This document shows positions 33,743-40,307 of a stretch of 40,307 nucleotides of DNA, one piece after another. The notes below the pieces were generated by a model. It ran no database searches, was not told the DNA's origin, and was given only the letters and a program-made list of their open reading frames with translations. This stretch comes from VFZS01 sp964353255 (lineage in GTDB: Bacteria > Acidobacteriota > Terriglobia > Bryobacterales > Bryobacteraceae): assembly GCA_964353255.1 (NCBI GenBank), contig CAYGVJ010000037.1:1-40307 (forward strand), given 5' to 3'. Numbering within the stretch: the first letter of the stretch is position 1; each line of letters opens with the position of its first letter. The position numbers and the translations under genes were made by a program.

Positions 33743-34189
33743 TCAGGAGTCCGCTGAACCGGGCGAAAGACCACCGCCGCTGGATGCCTCAGCCCCTTCC
33801 CGGTTGCCGGTCCGCGCGGCGTCCTTCGCTTTTCGGCGTTTCGTCCACCGCTTGGAGGTGAACTTCTCCAGCCGCGGCCGGAAACTCACGAAATTCACCC
33901 GGCAGTACTCGCACCGGTAGCGGCTGGCTCCGAGCCGCATCAGCACCCGCTGGCGCGTGGAAGATGGAAAGTCCTCCAGGGACCAGATGTTCAGGTCCAT
34001 CCGCCAGCACTTGGGGCAGCGGGCGAACCTCATGCTCCCCAGTCGCCACGTACGCTCCACAAACCGGAGCCGGCAGTCCCGGCAGCGGAGGGGGCGAACC
34101 CCGACCCAGCTCCAAAGGCGCTCGGAAAGACTATGGCGGTGTGCGTAGCGTAGGTGGCGGCTACCGCAGCGTGGACAAACCAGTGGCAT
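33743..34189 (-). CDS. Double zinc-ribbon protein, unknown function
   Basis: The 148-residue protein has two Cys4 zinc ribbons: C5-C8 with C36-C39, and C58-C61 with C93-C96. Each closes on a basic stretch (RYAHRHSLSERLWSWVGVRPLR; SRYRCEYCRVNFVSF). The C-terminal 50 residues are basic, then Gly/Ser-rich and disordered. Such basic double ribbons bind nucleic acid or a ribosomal partner in other families, but no name can be given. Its stop lies 6 bases past the T-run of the noncoding RNA on the opposite strand, so the two transcripts converge and share terminator sequence. Confidence 0.7.
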   Translation of the reverse strand: MPLVCPRCGSRHLRYAHRHSLSERLWSWVGVRPLRCRDCRLRFVERTWRLGSMRFARCPKCWRMDLNIWSLEDFPSSTRQRVLMRLGASRYRCEYCRVNFVSFRPRLEKFTSKRWTKRRKAKDAARTGNREGAEASSGGGLSPGSADS

Positions 34190-34246
34190 TCTCGTTGCTG
34201 GCCTTTCGTTTGGGATGAGGGCACCGCACCCCCAGAGCGGCAGGTC

Positions 34247-35122
34247 TCAATTGCCCTCCTGGGCCGCCGTCGCTCCCCCGCGCGCCGCTACATAAGCCTC
34301 CAGATACCGCTGGTAGGCTGCCGCCAGCCGCTGGCGCGCCTCCCCCCGAGGGTGGATCTTCAGACCCTGGATCTCGACTACCGGCAGCAAGTCGCGCGTG
34401 GTCGAGGTAATGAAAACCTCGTCGGCTCGCTCCAGGTCCTCCAGGCGCAATCCCTTCTCTCCCACCCAAACCCCTTCGGCGTGCACCTCGCTGAGAAGTA
34501 GCTGGCGGGTCACCCCCGGCAAGCAGCCAGAGTCGAGCGGGGGCGTCCAAACCTGCGAGCCCTCGGCGACGAAAATGTTGGCCGAAGTGCATTCGCTCAC
34601 CTCCCCGCGCTCATTCATCAGAACCGCCTCGTCGAAGCCCCTGGCCTGTGCCTTTTCGAGGGAGACCATGTTCAACGCCCAGGACAGGATCTTGGTTCCC
34701 GCGTAGGGAGAGCCGGCGAATCGGGCCGTCGGTTCGATCGCCAGCCGCGCTCCGGCGCCCCAATCCGTCGGGTCGGCCGTGAGCGCGATCAGGTCAGACT
34801 CCCGACCCTCCATCCCTTCCCAAGTCCCGCCCCGGTTGCGGACCACCACCACCCGCAGCGTGGCGTTCTCGGCGCGATTGGCCCGGACCAGCTTCAGCAG
34901 CCGCGAGTGCATGTAATCAGCATCGGACGGAAACGGCACGCGCAGCAGGGCGGCGTCCTGCCGCATCCTGGCCCAGTGACGCTCGAAGGCAAACAACACC
35001 CCGCGTGAGACGCGGATCGTGCTGAAGACCCCCCAACCCGTCAGCAGTCCCACCTGCCCGGGCGACAGCAGCTTGTCGCTGCACTCTCGAATCTCATCGT
35101 TGTGCAGGACGAATCGGTGCAT
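34247..35122 (-). CDS. Class IV PLP-dependent aminotransferase
   Basis: The 291-residue protein has the fold-type IV layout: GVFSTIRVSRGVLFAFERHWARM, PLP-lysine K144 in GTKILSWALNMV, cofactor Glu E177 in GEVSECTSANIFV, and GCLPGVTRQLLL plus ADEVFITSTTRDLLPV. The family includes branched-chain aminotransferase, D-alanine aminotransferase and aminodeoxychorismate lyase. The lack of further IlvE or PabC hallmarks I can verify leaves the choice open. The start ATG 35122 sits 47 bp after the NfrB-like gene's stop and the two share a strand. Confidence 0.88.
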   Translation of the reverse strand: MHRFVLHNDEIRECSDKLLSPGQVGLLTGWGVFSTIRVSRGVLFAFERHWARMRQDAALLRVPFPSDADYMHSRLLKLVRANRAENATLRVVVVRNRGGTWEGMEGRESDLIALTADPTDWGAGARLAIEPTARFAGSPYAGTKILSWALNMVSLEKAQARGFDEAVLMNERGEVSECTSANIFVAEGSQVWTPPLDSGCLPGVTRQLLLSEVHAEGVWVGEKGLRLEDLERADEVFITSTTRDLLPVVEIQGLKIHPRGEARQRLAAAYQRYLEAYVAARGGATAAQEGN

Positions 35123-35169
35123 TCAAGATCTATTCTACCGAAAGTCACTCGCCCGCCGTGCCGTCAAGA

Positions 35170-36972
35170 TCACGCCAGGACCCGTGAGAGCGCCTCCAGA
35201 TTGGCCGGGGTAATCAGATGGTAGCGGATCTCCAGCCCGGTCGCCAGGCGCAGCTCCCGCTCCACGTCCTCGCTCGGCAACTCGGGTCCGGCCACATACA
35301 GCCGGCCGGGCTCGATCGTGAAAGCCACCACCCGGCAACGCCGCGCCACGGAGGCCGGCAGCGCGGCAGGAGCCCACCCGCGCACGCCCGCCGGATCGAG
35401 CCGTTCGAAAGGCAGGTTCTGCTGCCGGGCCAGGGCCTCGTAGACGTCTTCCGCGCTCAGCCTGCCGGTGGTAACCAGGTGTTCGCCCAGCCGCAGTTCC
35501 GGGGGTTTCGAGCTCAACGCCGTCTCCAACTCCTGCTCCCTCAGGCGGCCGCAGCCTACCAAGATCTCCCCCAGGCGGCGTTTGTGATTCATCAAGGCCG
35601 CCCGCGACGGGTACCGGTGGGCGGTCTTCAACCAGACCAGCGACTGCCGGTCCAGGCGCGCCTCCAGGTAGCGCGCCAGCGCCGAGACCGTCGCCAGCCC
35701 GTTCAGCCAAGTAGCCCACACCACCCGCAGCGGCGCCCCCAGCGCGAACCTCCACCCGTAGACACGAGTCGCGCAGCCGGCCCGTACCCCGAGGCGCCAC
35801 AACATCAGCAACAACGTGACGTCCAACACCCAGTTCATGGACAGGCTGGCCACCCCCTCGGCCAAGCCCCAGGGCGTAGCCCATAGCCCGCTCCGCAGCC
35901 AGGTCAGTAACCCGTACAGGAAGAGCAGGTTCAGTAGCAGGCCGACCGGATTCCCTACTAACCCTTTGCGGTCGCGCCAGAACCAGTAATGCTCCAGAAA
36001 CCCGCGGCCCCATCCGTGCTTCTGCCAGGCCTGGAGCGCGATGCCGATTACCCAGCGCGTGCGCTGCCGCAGCGCGCTTTCGAACGTCTCAGGGAACAGC
36101 TCGCGCGTAGCCAGGGGATTGCCGTTCAGGAAGCGGATCGGCACGAAGACCTGGCGACAACCCAGGTTGCGCAACCGCAAGCCGACCTCGTAGTCTTCCG
36201 TCAGGCAGTCCGGCGCGAAGATGCAGCCGGAAGCGGCCGCCGCCAGCCGCTCCAAGGCCCGCCGCGAGTAGCCCGTGCCCACCCCGCTGGAGGGCATAAA
36301 CCCGCCCAGCATGCGCCGCACCGGCATGTCCCGGCTCTGGAACTCGGCGAACTCGTCGCAGTAGACGCCATGGGTGAACCTCCACCAAGGGGTCGGCAGA
36401 GGCAGCACCGGGATCTGGATCATCTCGTGGGTATCCGCCAGGTAGTTCACCCAGCGCAGCGACTCCGGGTGCACCAAGTCCTCGGCATCGTGCAGCAGGA
36501 TCACCTCAAAGCGCGTCCGCTGCTCTTCCTCGAAAAGCAGCATCCCCTGGTAAATCCAGTTCAGGCAGTCGGCTTTCGAGGTGGGGCCGTCATTGGGGCA
36601 CACCACCAGGTGGACCCGCTCGAAGCGTCGCTCCGCCTCCTGCACGGCCTCCAGCGTGGCCCGGTCGTTGGGATAAGCCCCGATGAAGACGTCGTAGCTG
36701 CTGTAGTCGATGGCCGCCAGGTTGTGCTCGAGCATGCGCCCGATGACGCCATCCTCGCGCCACAGCGGCACAAACAGGGCCATGCGCTTCTCGGGGGCCC
36801 CCTCCAGCGCGGCCCGGTCCGGCCAGGCAGCGTGCCCCGCTCGGCGGAGCCGCCCGCGGAGCCACCCCCACAGCCAGGCCACGTCCAGCACCAGGTCGTC
36901 CAGGCCGCTGGCCAGCACCCAGACCGCCAGCGGCATCAGACAGGCTGCCACCCAGGAGTCGATGAAACCCAT
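35170..36972 (-). CDS. NfrB-like membrane glycosyltransferase with C-terminal MshEN-type domain
   Basis: ATG 36972 (MGFIDSWVAACLMPL) gives 600 residues; longer in-frame extension has no protein-like features. A membrane helix (about 8-30) precedes a GT2 domain (about 60-300) with FVPLWREDGVIGRML, VVCPNDGPTSKADCLNW, ILLHDAEDLVHPESL and the product-channel QRTRW (residues RQRTRWVIG), as in NfrB and cellulose-synthase-like enzymes. Three to four membrane helices follow (about 330-430). The C-terminus (about 480-560) holds RRLGEILVGCGRLREQELETAL, then LRLGEHLVTTGRLSAEDVYEALARQQNLPFERL, the MshEN repeat pair known to bind cyclic di-GMP. It is divergent from the phosphoesterase gene, with 96 bp between them. 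Confidence 0.88.
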   Translation of the reverse strand: MGFIDSWVAACLMPLAVWVLASGLDDLVLDVAWLWGWLRGRLRRAGHAAWPDRAALEGAPEKRMALFVPLWREDGVIGRMLEHNLAAIDYSSYDVFIGAYPNDRATLEAVQEAERRFERVHLVVCPNDGPTSKADCLNWIYQGMLLFEEEQRTRFEVILLHDAEDLVHPESLRWVNYLADTHEMIQIPVLPLPTPWWRFTHGVYCDEFAEFQSRDMPVRRMLGGFMPSSGVGTGYSRRALERLAAAASGCIFAPDCLTEDYEVGLRLRNLGCRQVFVPIRFLNGNPLATRELFPETFESALRQRTRWVIGIALQAWQKHGWGRGFLEHYWFWRDRKGLVGNPVGLLLNLLFLYGLLTWLRSGLWATPWGLAEGVASLSMNWVLDVTLLLMLWRLGVRAGCATRVYGWRFALGAPLRVVWATWLNGLATVSALARYLEARLDRQSLVWLKTAHRYPSRAALMNHKRRLGEILVGCGRLREQELETALSSKPPELRLGEHLVTTGRLSAEDVYEALARQQNLPFERLDPAGVRGWAPAALPASVARRCRVVAFTIEPGRLYVAGPELPSEDVERELRLATGLEIRYHLITPANLEALSRVLA

Positions 36973-37068
36973 ACCCCGCGCCGGAAACCTTTCCCCAGCC
37001 AATGTAGTGGCCCGAAGCCCAAGAAAATCGCCGGCAGTGTTGGCGCCGTCTCGTGGCAGAATACAGGA

Positions 37069-37989
37069 ATGACGCGCCCTCTCCGGCTTGGCCGGCTCTT
37101 CCGCCTCCTGCTTCCGCTGCTGGCCGCGGTGACACTCCTGGCCGGCGCCGCCGGGACGGGGAACAACTTTCATTTCTCGATCCTCGGCGATCGGACCGGC
37201 GCCGCTACGCCGGAGGTCTACGAGCGGGTGTGGCGGGAGATAGCGCTGCTGGGGCCGGATTTCGTCATCAACGTGGGCGACACCATCCAGGGGCACAGCG
37301 AGGCTGCCGCCCCGTGGCAGTGGGCCGAGGTCGCACGCATCTGGACCCGTTACAAGGAGTTCCCCTTGTACCTTGTCCCCGGCAACCACGACATTTGGAA
37401 CGAGAGCTCGCTGCGGCTCTACCAGAAGATCACCGGGCGCGCCCCGGCCTACAGCTTCGACTACCAGAACGCCCACTTCACCGTGCTCGATAACAGCCGC
37501 AGCCTGGATCTGAGCCCGCAGCAACTGCGCTTCCTGGAAGCCGACCTCGCCAAAAACCGCCCGCGCGCCCCGAAATTCGTCTTCTTCCATCAACCCTTCT
37601 GGCTGATCCCGCTGAAACTCGGCAGCGGCGAGTTCCGCCTGCACCAACTCGCCCGTCAGTATGGCGTCAACTACGTCATCAGCGGCCACGGGCATCTGCT
37701 GCTCCGGCTGGAACGGGATGGAGTCGTGTACCTGGAGGTGGGCAGCTCGGGCGCCGGCGCCATGCGAGGGCGGGAGTCAAATGAGAGTTTTGCCCGCGGC
37801 CAGTTCTATCACCACGTCTGGGTGCGGGTGAAGGACGCGAAGGCCTACTTCACCGTCAAGGAGCTGGACGGCCCTTACGGCAAGGGCCGCATGTTTCGGG
37901 TCGAAGACTGGGGCCCGGATGGCCCCAAGTTCGAACCGGCGGACCCGGCGCAGTGGGAGCCTTCCCGGCCCGCCCCGTCTGGAAGATAA
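37069..37989 (+). CDS. Exported calcineurin-like metallophosphoesterase
   Basis: The real start is ATG 37069; the frame is open upstream only as shadow of the NfrB-like gene. The 306-residue protein has a signal peptide or anchor (LFRLLLPLLAAVTLLAGAAG) and the metallophosphoesterase ladder: SILGDRTG (block 1; Asp kept, the usual His replaced by Arg), VINVGDTIQG (block 2), PGNHDIW (block 3), FFHQPFW (block 4) and ISGHGHL (block 5). It probably acts in the periplasm on a phosphoester. The altered block 1 resembles the acidobacterial 'metallophosphoesterase' group rather than standard nucleotidases. The DUF1080 gene begins 25 bp later in the same direction. Confidence 0.9.
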   Translation: MTRPLRLGRLFRLLLPLLAAVTLLAGAAGTGNNFHFSILGDRTGAATPEVYERVWREIALLGPDFVINVGDTIQGHSEAAAPWQWAEVARIWTRYKEFPLYLVPGNHDIWNESSLRLYQKITGRAPAYSFDYQNAHFTVLDNSRSLDLSPQQLRFLEADLAKNRPRAPKFVFFHQPFWLIPLKLGSGEFRLHQLARQYGVNYVISGHGHLLLRLERDGVVYLEVGSSGAGAMRGRESNESFARGQFYHHVWVRVKDAKAYFTVKELDGPYGKGRMFRVEDWGPDGPKFEPADPAQWEPSRPAPSGR

Positions 37990-38014
37990 TAGTAGCCTCC
38001 ACAGGAGAGATGAC

Positions 38015-38803
38015 ATGCGGCGACTTTGGATGTTTGCTCTTATCGCCCTGCTGCCGCTGGGCGCCCAGAAGCTGGCGCAGCGGAACGACGGCGAGGAACA
38101 CGGCGATCCCCCCTACCTGACCGAAGACGGCTGGAGACCGCTGTTCAACGGCCGTGACTTTACCGGCTGGCACGGCCAGGACGACAAGCCTCACCAGTGG
38201 CTGGCCACGCGCGGGGTGATCTGGGAGCGCCTGCTGGGACCGACGCGCCTCTCCGCGGTATCCATCCCGGGCGACAGGATGCTGAACGGGCCCCAGGGAC
38301 GGACCGTCAACCTGGTCACGGACGAGAAGTTCGGCGACCTCGAGCTGTACCTGGAGTTCATGCTGGCCAAAGGCTCCAACTCCGGGGTCTACCTGCAGGG
38401 CCTCTACGAAATCCAGGTCTTCGACAGCTTCGGCTCGGTCGAGCCGATGACGACTTCCGACTGCGGCGCGGTTTACCACCGCTGGATCGACAACCAGGGG
38501 GTGGGTGGGTCACCCCCATCGCGCAATGCCAGCCGCCGTCCGGGCGAGTGGCAGTCCTTCTACATCTGGTTTCAGGCCCCGCGGTTCGACGCGAGCGGCC
38601 GCAAGGTCGAGAACGCCCGCTTCCTCCGCGTGCTCCACAACGGGCTCTCCGTGCAGCAGAACGTCGAGCTGGAAGGGCCCACGCGGGCGCAGATGAACAT
38701 TCCCGAGGCGCCCTTGAATCCCCTTATGCTCCAGGGCGACCACGGCCCGGTGGCCTACCGGAACATCTACATCCGCCCGCTGCGGCCCATCATCAAGCGG
38801 TAG
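38015..38803 (+). CDS. DUF1080 (3-keto-disaccharide hydrolase-like) exported protein
   Basis: ATG 38015 follows AGGAGA (38003-38008) at 6 bases; the earlier frame opening at 37919 lies inside the phosphoesterase gene. The 262-residue protein has a signal peptide (RRLWMFALIALLPLGAQ) and a DUF1080 beta-sandwich: WRPLFNGRDFTGWHG, LVTDEKFGDLELYLEFMLAKGSNSGVYLQGLYEIQVFDSF, RRPGEWQSFYIWFQAPRFDASGRKV, VQQNVELEGPT, PLMLQGDHGPVAYRNIYIRPL. These domains bind or hydrolyse carbohydrate in Planctomycetota, Bacteroidota and Acidobacteriota. Cotranscription with the phosphoesterase is likely. Confidence 0.9.
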   Translation: MRRLWMFALIALLPLGAQKLAQRNDGEEHGDPPYLTEDGWRPLFNGRDFTGWHGQDDKPHQWLATRGVIWERLLGPTRLSAVSIPGDRMLNGPQGRTVNLVTDEKFGDLELYLEFMLAKGSNSGVYLQGLYEIQVFDSFGSVEPMTTSDCGAVYHRWIDNQGVGGSPPSRNASRRPGEWQSFYIWFQAPRFDASGRKVENARFLRVLHNGLSVQQNVELEGPTRAQMNIPEAPLNPLMLQGDHGPVAYRNIYIRPLRPIIKR

Positions 38804-38808
38804 GGTGG

Positions 38809-38828
38809 CACAGGCATTCGTGCCTGTG
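38809..38828. repeat. REP-like hairpin, third copy
   Basis: CACAGGCA, loop TTCG, TGCCTGTG, identical in stem and loop to the copy at 24065-24084. It starts 5 bases after the DUF1080 stop codon. The rest of 38829-38978 holds one more imperfect inverted repeat (AACAGG / CCTGTT, about 38843-38872) and no gene. Confidence 0.85.
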
Positions 38829-38978
38829 TGTTGCGTGCCCCCCAACAGGCCTGGAGGCCTATTCCACCTGTTCGGCGCTCAAACTGGGGGAGGGCAAGCC
38901 TGCGCAAACCCTTGACCGCCGCCACATTCGCGGAGGGACCTGCTCGATTCGCCGAAAGGCGTTCCCAGCGACCGCACT

Positions 38979-39419
38979 TCAGGGCGCAGCCGCGAGTGGA
39001 TTGCGCACCAGGATCCCCGGAAAGCGCGAGTAGTCGCGATCCGCGGTCCAGATCTCCGTAACTCCGCAGGAGCGGCACATCGCCGCCACCCGCGCATCAT
39101 GCACCAAAGGCCCGACGGCCTTGCCCGCGGCCAGCACGGCCTTGAGATGCTCCCAGTATCCCGGCCCTTCTCCAATCAAGCGCAGTGTCGGACTCTCCGC
39201 CCACCAATCCACCTGCAAAACGGCGTCCCGCAGCGGGGTCGGAGGCCGGTAGATCCTCGGGTGCGTGACGATGGCCAGAAACTCGTGAATACACGGCCAC
39301 GGGATCGCCCACATGGCCCCTCCCTCGGCCAGCCGACGGACGCAGCTCAGAGCCGCCTCGTGCCAGGGCGAGTCCTCGCGCACGGAGTAGACCAGGATGT
39401 TCGTATCCAGGGCGATCAT
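38979..39419 (-). CDS. vapC: VapC-like PIN-domain toxin
   Basis: ATG 39419 overlaps the antitoxin stop by four bases (ATGA), a standard coupling. An ATG 14 codons upstream is rejected for lack of a family match. The 146-residue protein has the PIN acidic residues: D5 in MIALDTNILVYSVRED, E46 in CIHEFLAI, the Asp of PLVHDARVAAM and the Asp of WTADRDYSRFPGI. VapC toxins are metal-dependent RNases that cut tRNA or rRNA. The catalytic set looks complete, so the toxin is probably active and held by VapB. Confidence 0.9.
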   Translation of the reverse strand: MIALDTNILVYSVREDSPWHEAALSCVRRLAEGGAMWAIPWPCIHEFLAIVTHPRIYRPPTPLRDAVLQVDWWAESPTLRLIGEGPGYWEHLKAVLAAGKAVGPLVHDARVAAMCRSCGVTEIWTADRDYSRFPGILVRNPLAAAP

Positions 39420-39655
39420 CCGCCGTGACCCTCGTAGATCATCGAGCGGATGGTGCTCCAATCCTCCGGGCAGGCCAATCCTTCCCCTCGGGTGGTGACG
39501 GTCTTGAGCCGGAAGCGTCGCCGGGCCGGAGGCGATCCGCGCAGCGCCAATTGCAGGCCGCGTTCGAATACCACCCGCAGTGGAATGCCGTGCCGTGCGG
39601 CGTACTGCTTGGCCTCCCGGAACAAAGCATCCGGGATCTCGACAGTGGTTTTCAT
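39416..39655 (-). CDS. vapB: VapB-like ribbon-helix-helix antitoxin
   Basis: The 79-residue protein has an N-terminal ribbon-helix-helix DNA-binding fold (MKTTVEIPDALFREAKQYAARHGIPLRVVFERGLQLAL) and a C-terminal tail that would thread into VapC (CPEDWSTIRSMIYEGHGG). The pair is expected to bind and repress its own promoter. Its start codon lies about 8 bases after the TATACT box, so the mRNA leader is very short or absent. Confidence 0.9.
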   Translation of the reverse strand: MKTTVEIPDALFREAKQYAARHGIPLRVVFERGLQLALRGSPPARRRFRLKTVTTRGEGLACPEDWSTIRSMIYEGHGG

Positions 39656-39662
39656 CCCAGCC

Positions 39663-39668
39663 AGTATA
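39663..39668 (-). promoter_or_regulatory. -10 box of the vapBC operon
   Basis: The minus strand reads TATACT 8 bases upstream of the vapB ATG (39655), placing the transcription start at or just before the start codon. No strong -35 box is visible. The GTATAC core is a palindrome and could form part of the autoregulatory operator. Confidence 0.45.
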
Positions 39669-39724
39669 CCACTTTTACGGCATAAGCGATGTGGGAATAT
39701 GGTGGGCCGGCCTCCAGCGGTGCT

Positions 39725-40044
39725 CTACTTCGTGAGCCGCAGCATGACGACCCCGCGCGAACTTTCACCTTGCCGGTTACCCCTATCTCAGACAGCTTCA
39801 GCGTCACCTTGGCCGGCTCAGCGCCCCGATTGAACAGACCCACGGCCCAGGCGCCTCCGGCCAGCGGCCTGGCCCACGCCTCAGTCGCGCCGTCTTGCGA
39901 GACCCGCCGCGCCTGCTGGCCCAGCTTGTCCTGATCCACCGCGATCACTTCCCGGTTCAGCAGCACCACCCGAGTGGCTTCGCTCATCTGGCGCACGTCG
40001 TTGCCTGCCAGCAGCGGAGCGGCCAGCAGCGCCCAGAGGCTCAT
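39725..40044 (-). pseudogene. Decayed GH27 alpha-galactosidase, C-terminal part
   Basis: From ATG-like 40044 the frame reads MSLWALLAAPLLAGNDVRQMS, ATRVVLLNREVIAVDQDKLGQQ, WARPLAGGAWAVGLFNRG and LKLSEIGVTGKVKV, a clear match to the end of the GH27 catalytic barrel and its beta-sandwich. The true ending RGVVMLRLTK then a stop (39725-39727) appears in a different frame. Both a frameshift and an internal deletion after KVKV have therefore occurred. The TIM barrel with both catalytic Asp residues is missing, so no galactosidase activity is expected. Confidence 0.85.
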
Positions 40045-40307
40045 GTGGGGGTTAGCGGCAGCTTCGGCGGCGGAGCCAGCGCGGCCAGCCGCTTCTTCGC
40101 TTCTTCAGGGCCGAGCTTCCGGGCCATGATCTCCATGGGCATCCGCATGCCCCCACCCGCGCCCGGAGGCGGCCCGGCGCCGGCAGGCATCACGCGCTTC
40201 AGCTCTAACTCTTCGCCGACCTAGAACAGCAGCGTGCCGCAATCTTGCGTCCGATCTCCGGGCTGGGAGACTTCCGCCGGGGCTCGATCACCTCCATTAC
40301 CGGTCCC
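40041..40307 (-). pseudogene. Degenerate reading frame beside the GH27 remnant
   Basis: The frame runs from the window edge with one internal TAG (40221-40223) and ends at TGA 40041. After the TAG it reads VGEELELKRVMPAGAG, a Gly/Pro/Met-rich stretch (GPPPGAGGGMRMPME) and KLGPEEAKKRLAAL. It overlaps the GH27 remnant start by four bases. I cannot name the source gene. The internal stop and the abrupt join to GH27 sequence indicate rearranged, decaying DNA. Confidence 0.4.

Noticed and set aside
35989..37068. N-terminal extension of the metallophosphoesterase.
   Set aside because: It is antisense to the NfrB-like gene and lacks protein features; ATG 37069 begins a signal peptide.

Overview
The window is a GC-rich, gene-dense bacterial chromosome segment that most resembles Acidobacteriota of the Bryobacterales/Solibacter type. 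The evidence is two Oar-like TonB-dependent receptors with an N-terminal carboxypeptidase-regulatory-like domain, a winged-helix/transmembrane regulator with the 'YDPRTDPIVRVEAGRLRSKL' signature that I associate with this phylum, a DUF1080 protein, and scattered GC-rich palindromic repeats. The assignment rests on protein style, because no rRNA or tRNA is present.

Layout. 1-3448 (-): Oar-like receptor cut by the window edge. 3628-4935 (-): winged-helix membrane regulator. 5081-18901: surface-glycan locus built as two converging blocks. The plus block (5081-12388) holds a double-domain GT2, a methyltransferase/GT4/WsaF-like fusion, a methyltransferase and a polytopic membrane protein. The minus block (18901 down to 12330) holds asnB, a GT39 membrane glycosyltransferase, a GT4 and a GT2-GtrA-methyltransferase fusion. 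The blocks overlap tail to tail by 59 bp. 19091-23424 (+): second Oar-like receptor and a DUF1848 protein. 23444-24084: a REP-associated transposase beside a cluster of three hairpins. 24088-26827 (-): lysS and a LolC/E-type permease, preceded by a 119-bp near-perfect palindrome. 27004-27732 (+): ALG5-like GT2, probably leaderless. 27766-29457 (-): bactofilin, a methyltransferase-like protein and a small membrane protein. 29575-30954 (+): a PLP lyase whose specificity residues point to tyrosine phenol-lyase rather than tryptophanase.

30890-31840: an NYN-domain gene with its own promoter and a hairpin leader lies between two copies of a 71-bp sequence that is the 3' end of the lyase gene, followed by a REP hairpin. 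31863-32972 (+): YCF48/BNR-like exported protein. 33102-33737 (+): the most striking element, a protein-free ~600-nt stretch with a consensus -35 box, several strong helices capped by GAAA-type loops, ends that pair perfectly over 10 bp, and a T-run terminator. It looks like a large structured noncoding RNA. A double zinc-ribbon gene converges on its terminator. 34247-36972 (-): class IV aminotransferase and an NfrB-like glycosyltransferase with a C-terminal MshEN-type domain. 37069-38803 (+): metallophosphoesterase and DUF1080 protein. 38979-39655 (-): VapBC pair. 39725-40307 (-): decayed GH27 alpha-galactosidase and other remnants.

The glycan locus plausibly makes and modifies a surface polysaccharide: asnB could amidate a sugar acid, GT39 and GtrA proteins act on polyprenyl-linked sugars, and the soluble GTs extend the chain. 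The segment from about 23.4 to 40.3 kb is a patchwork of housekeeping genes, repeats, a toxin-antitoxin pair and decayed genes. That pattern suggests a region where DNA is repeatedly gained and lost.
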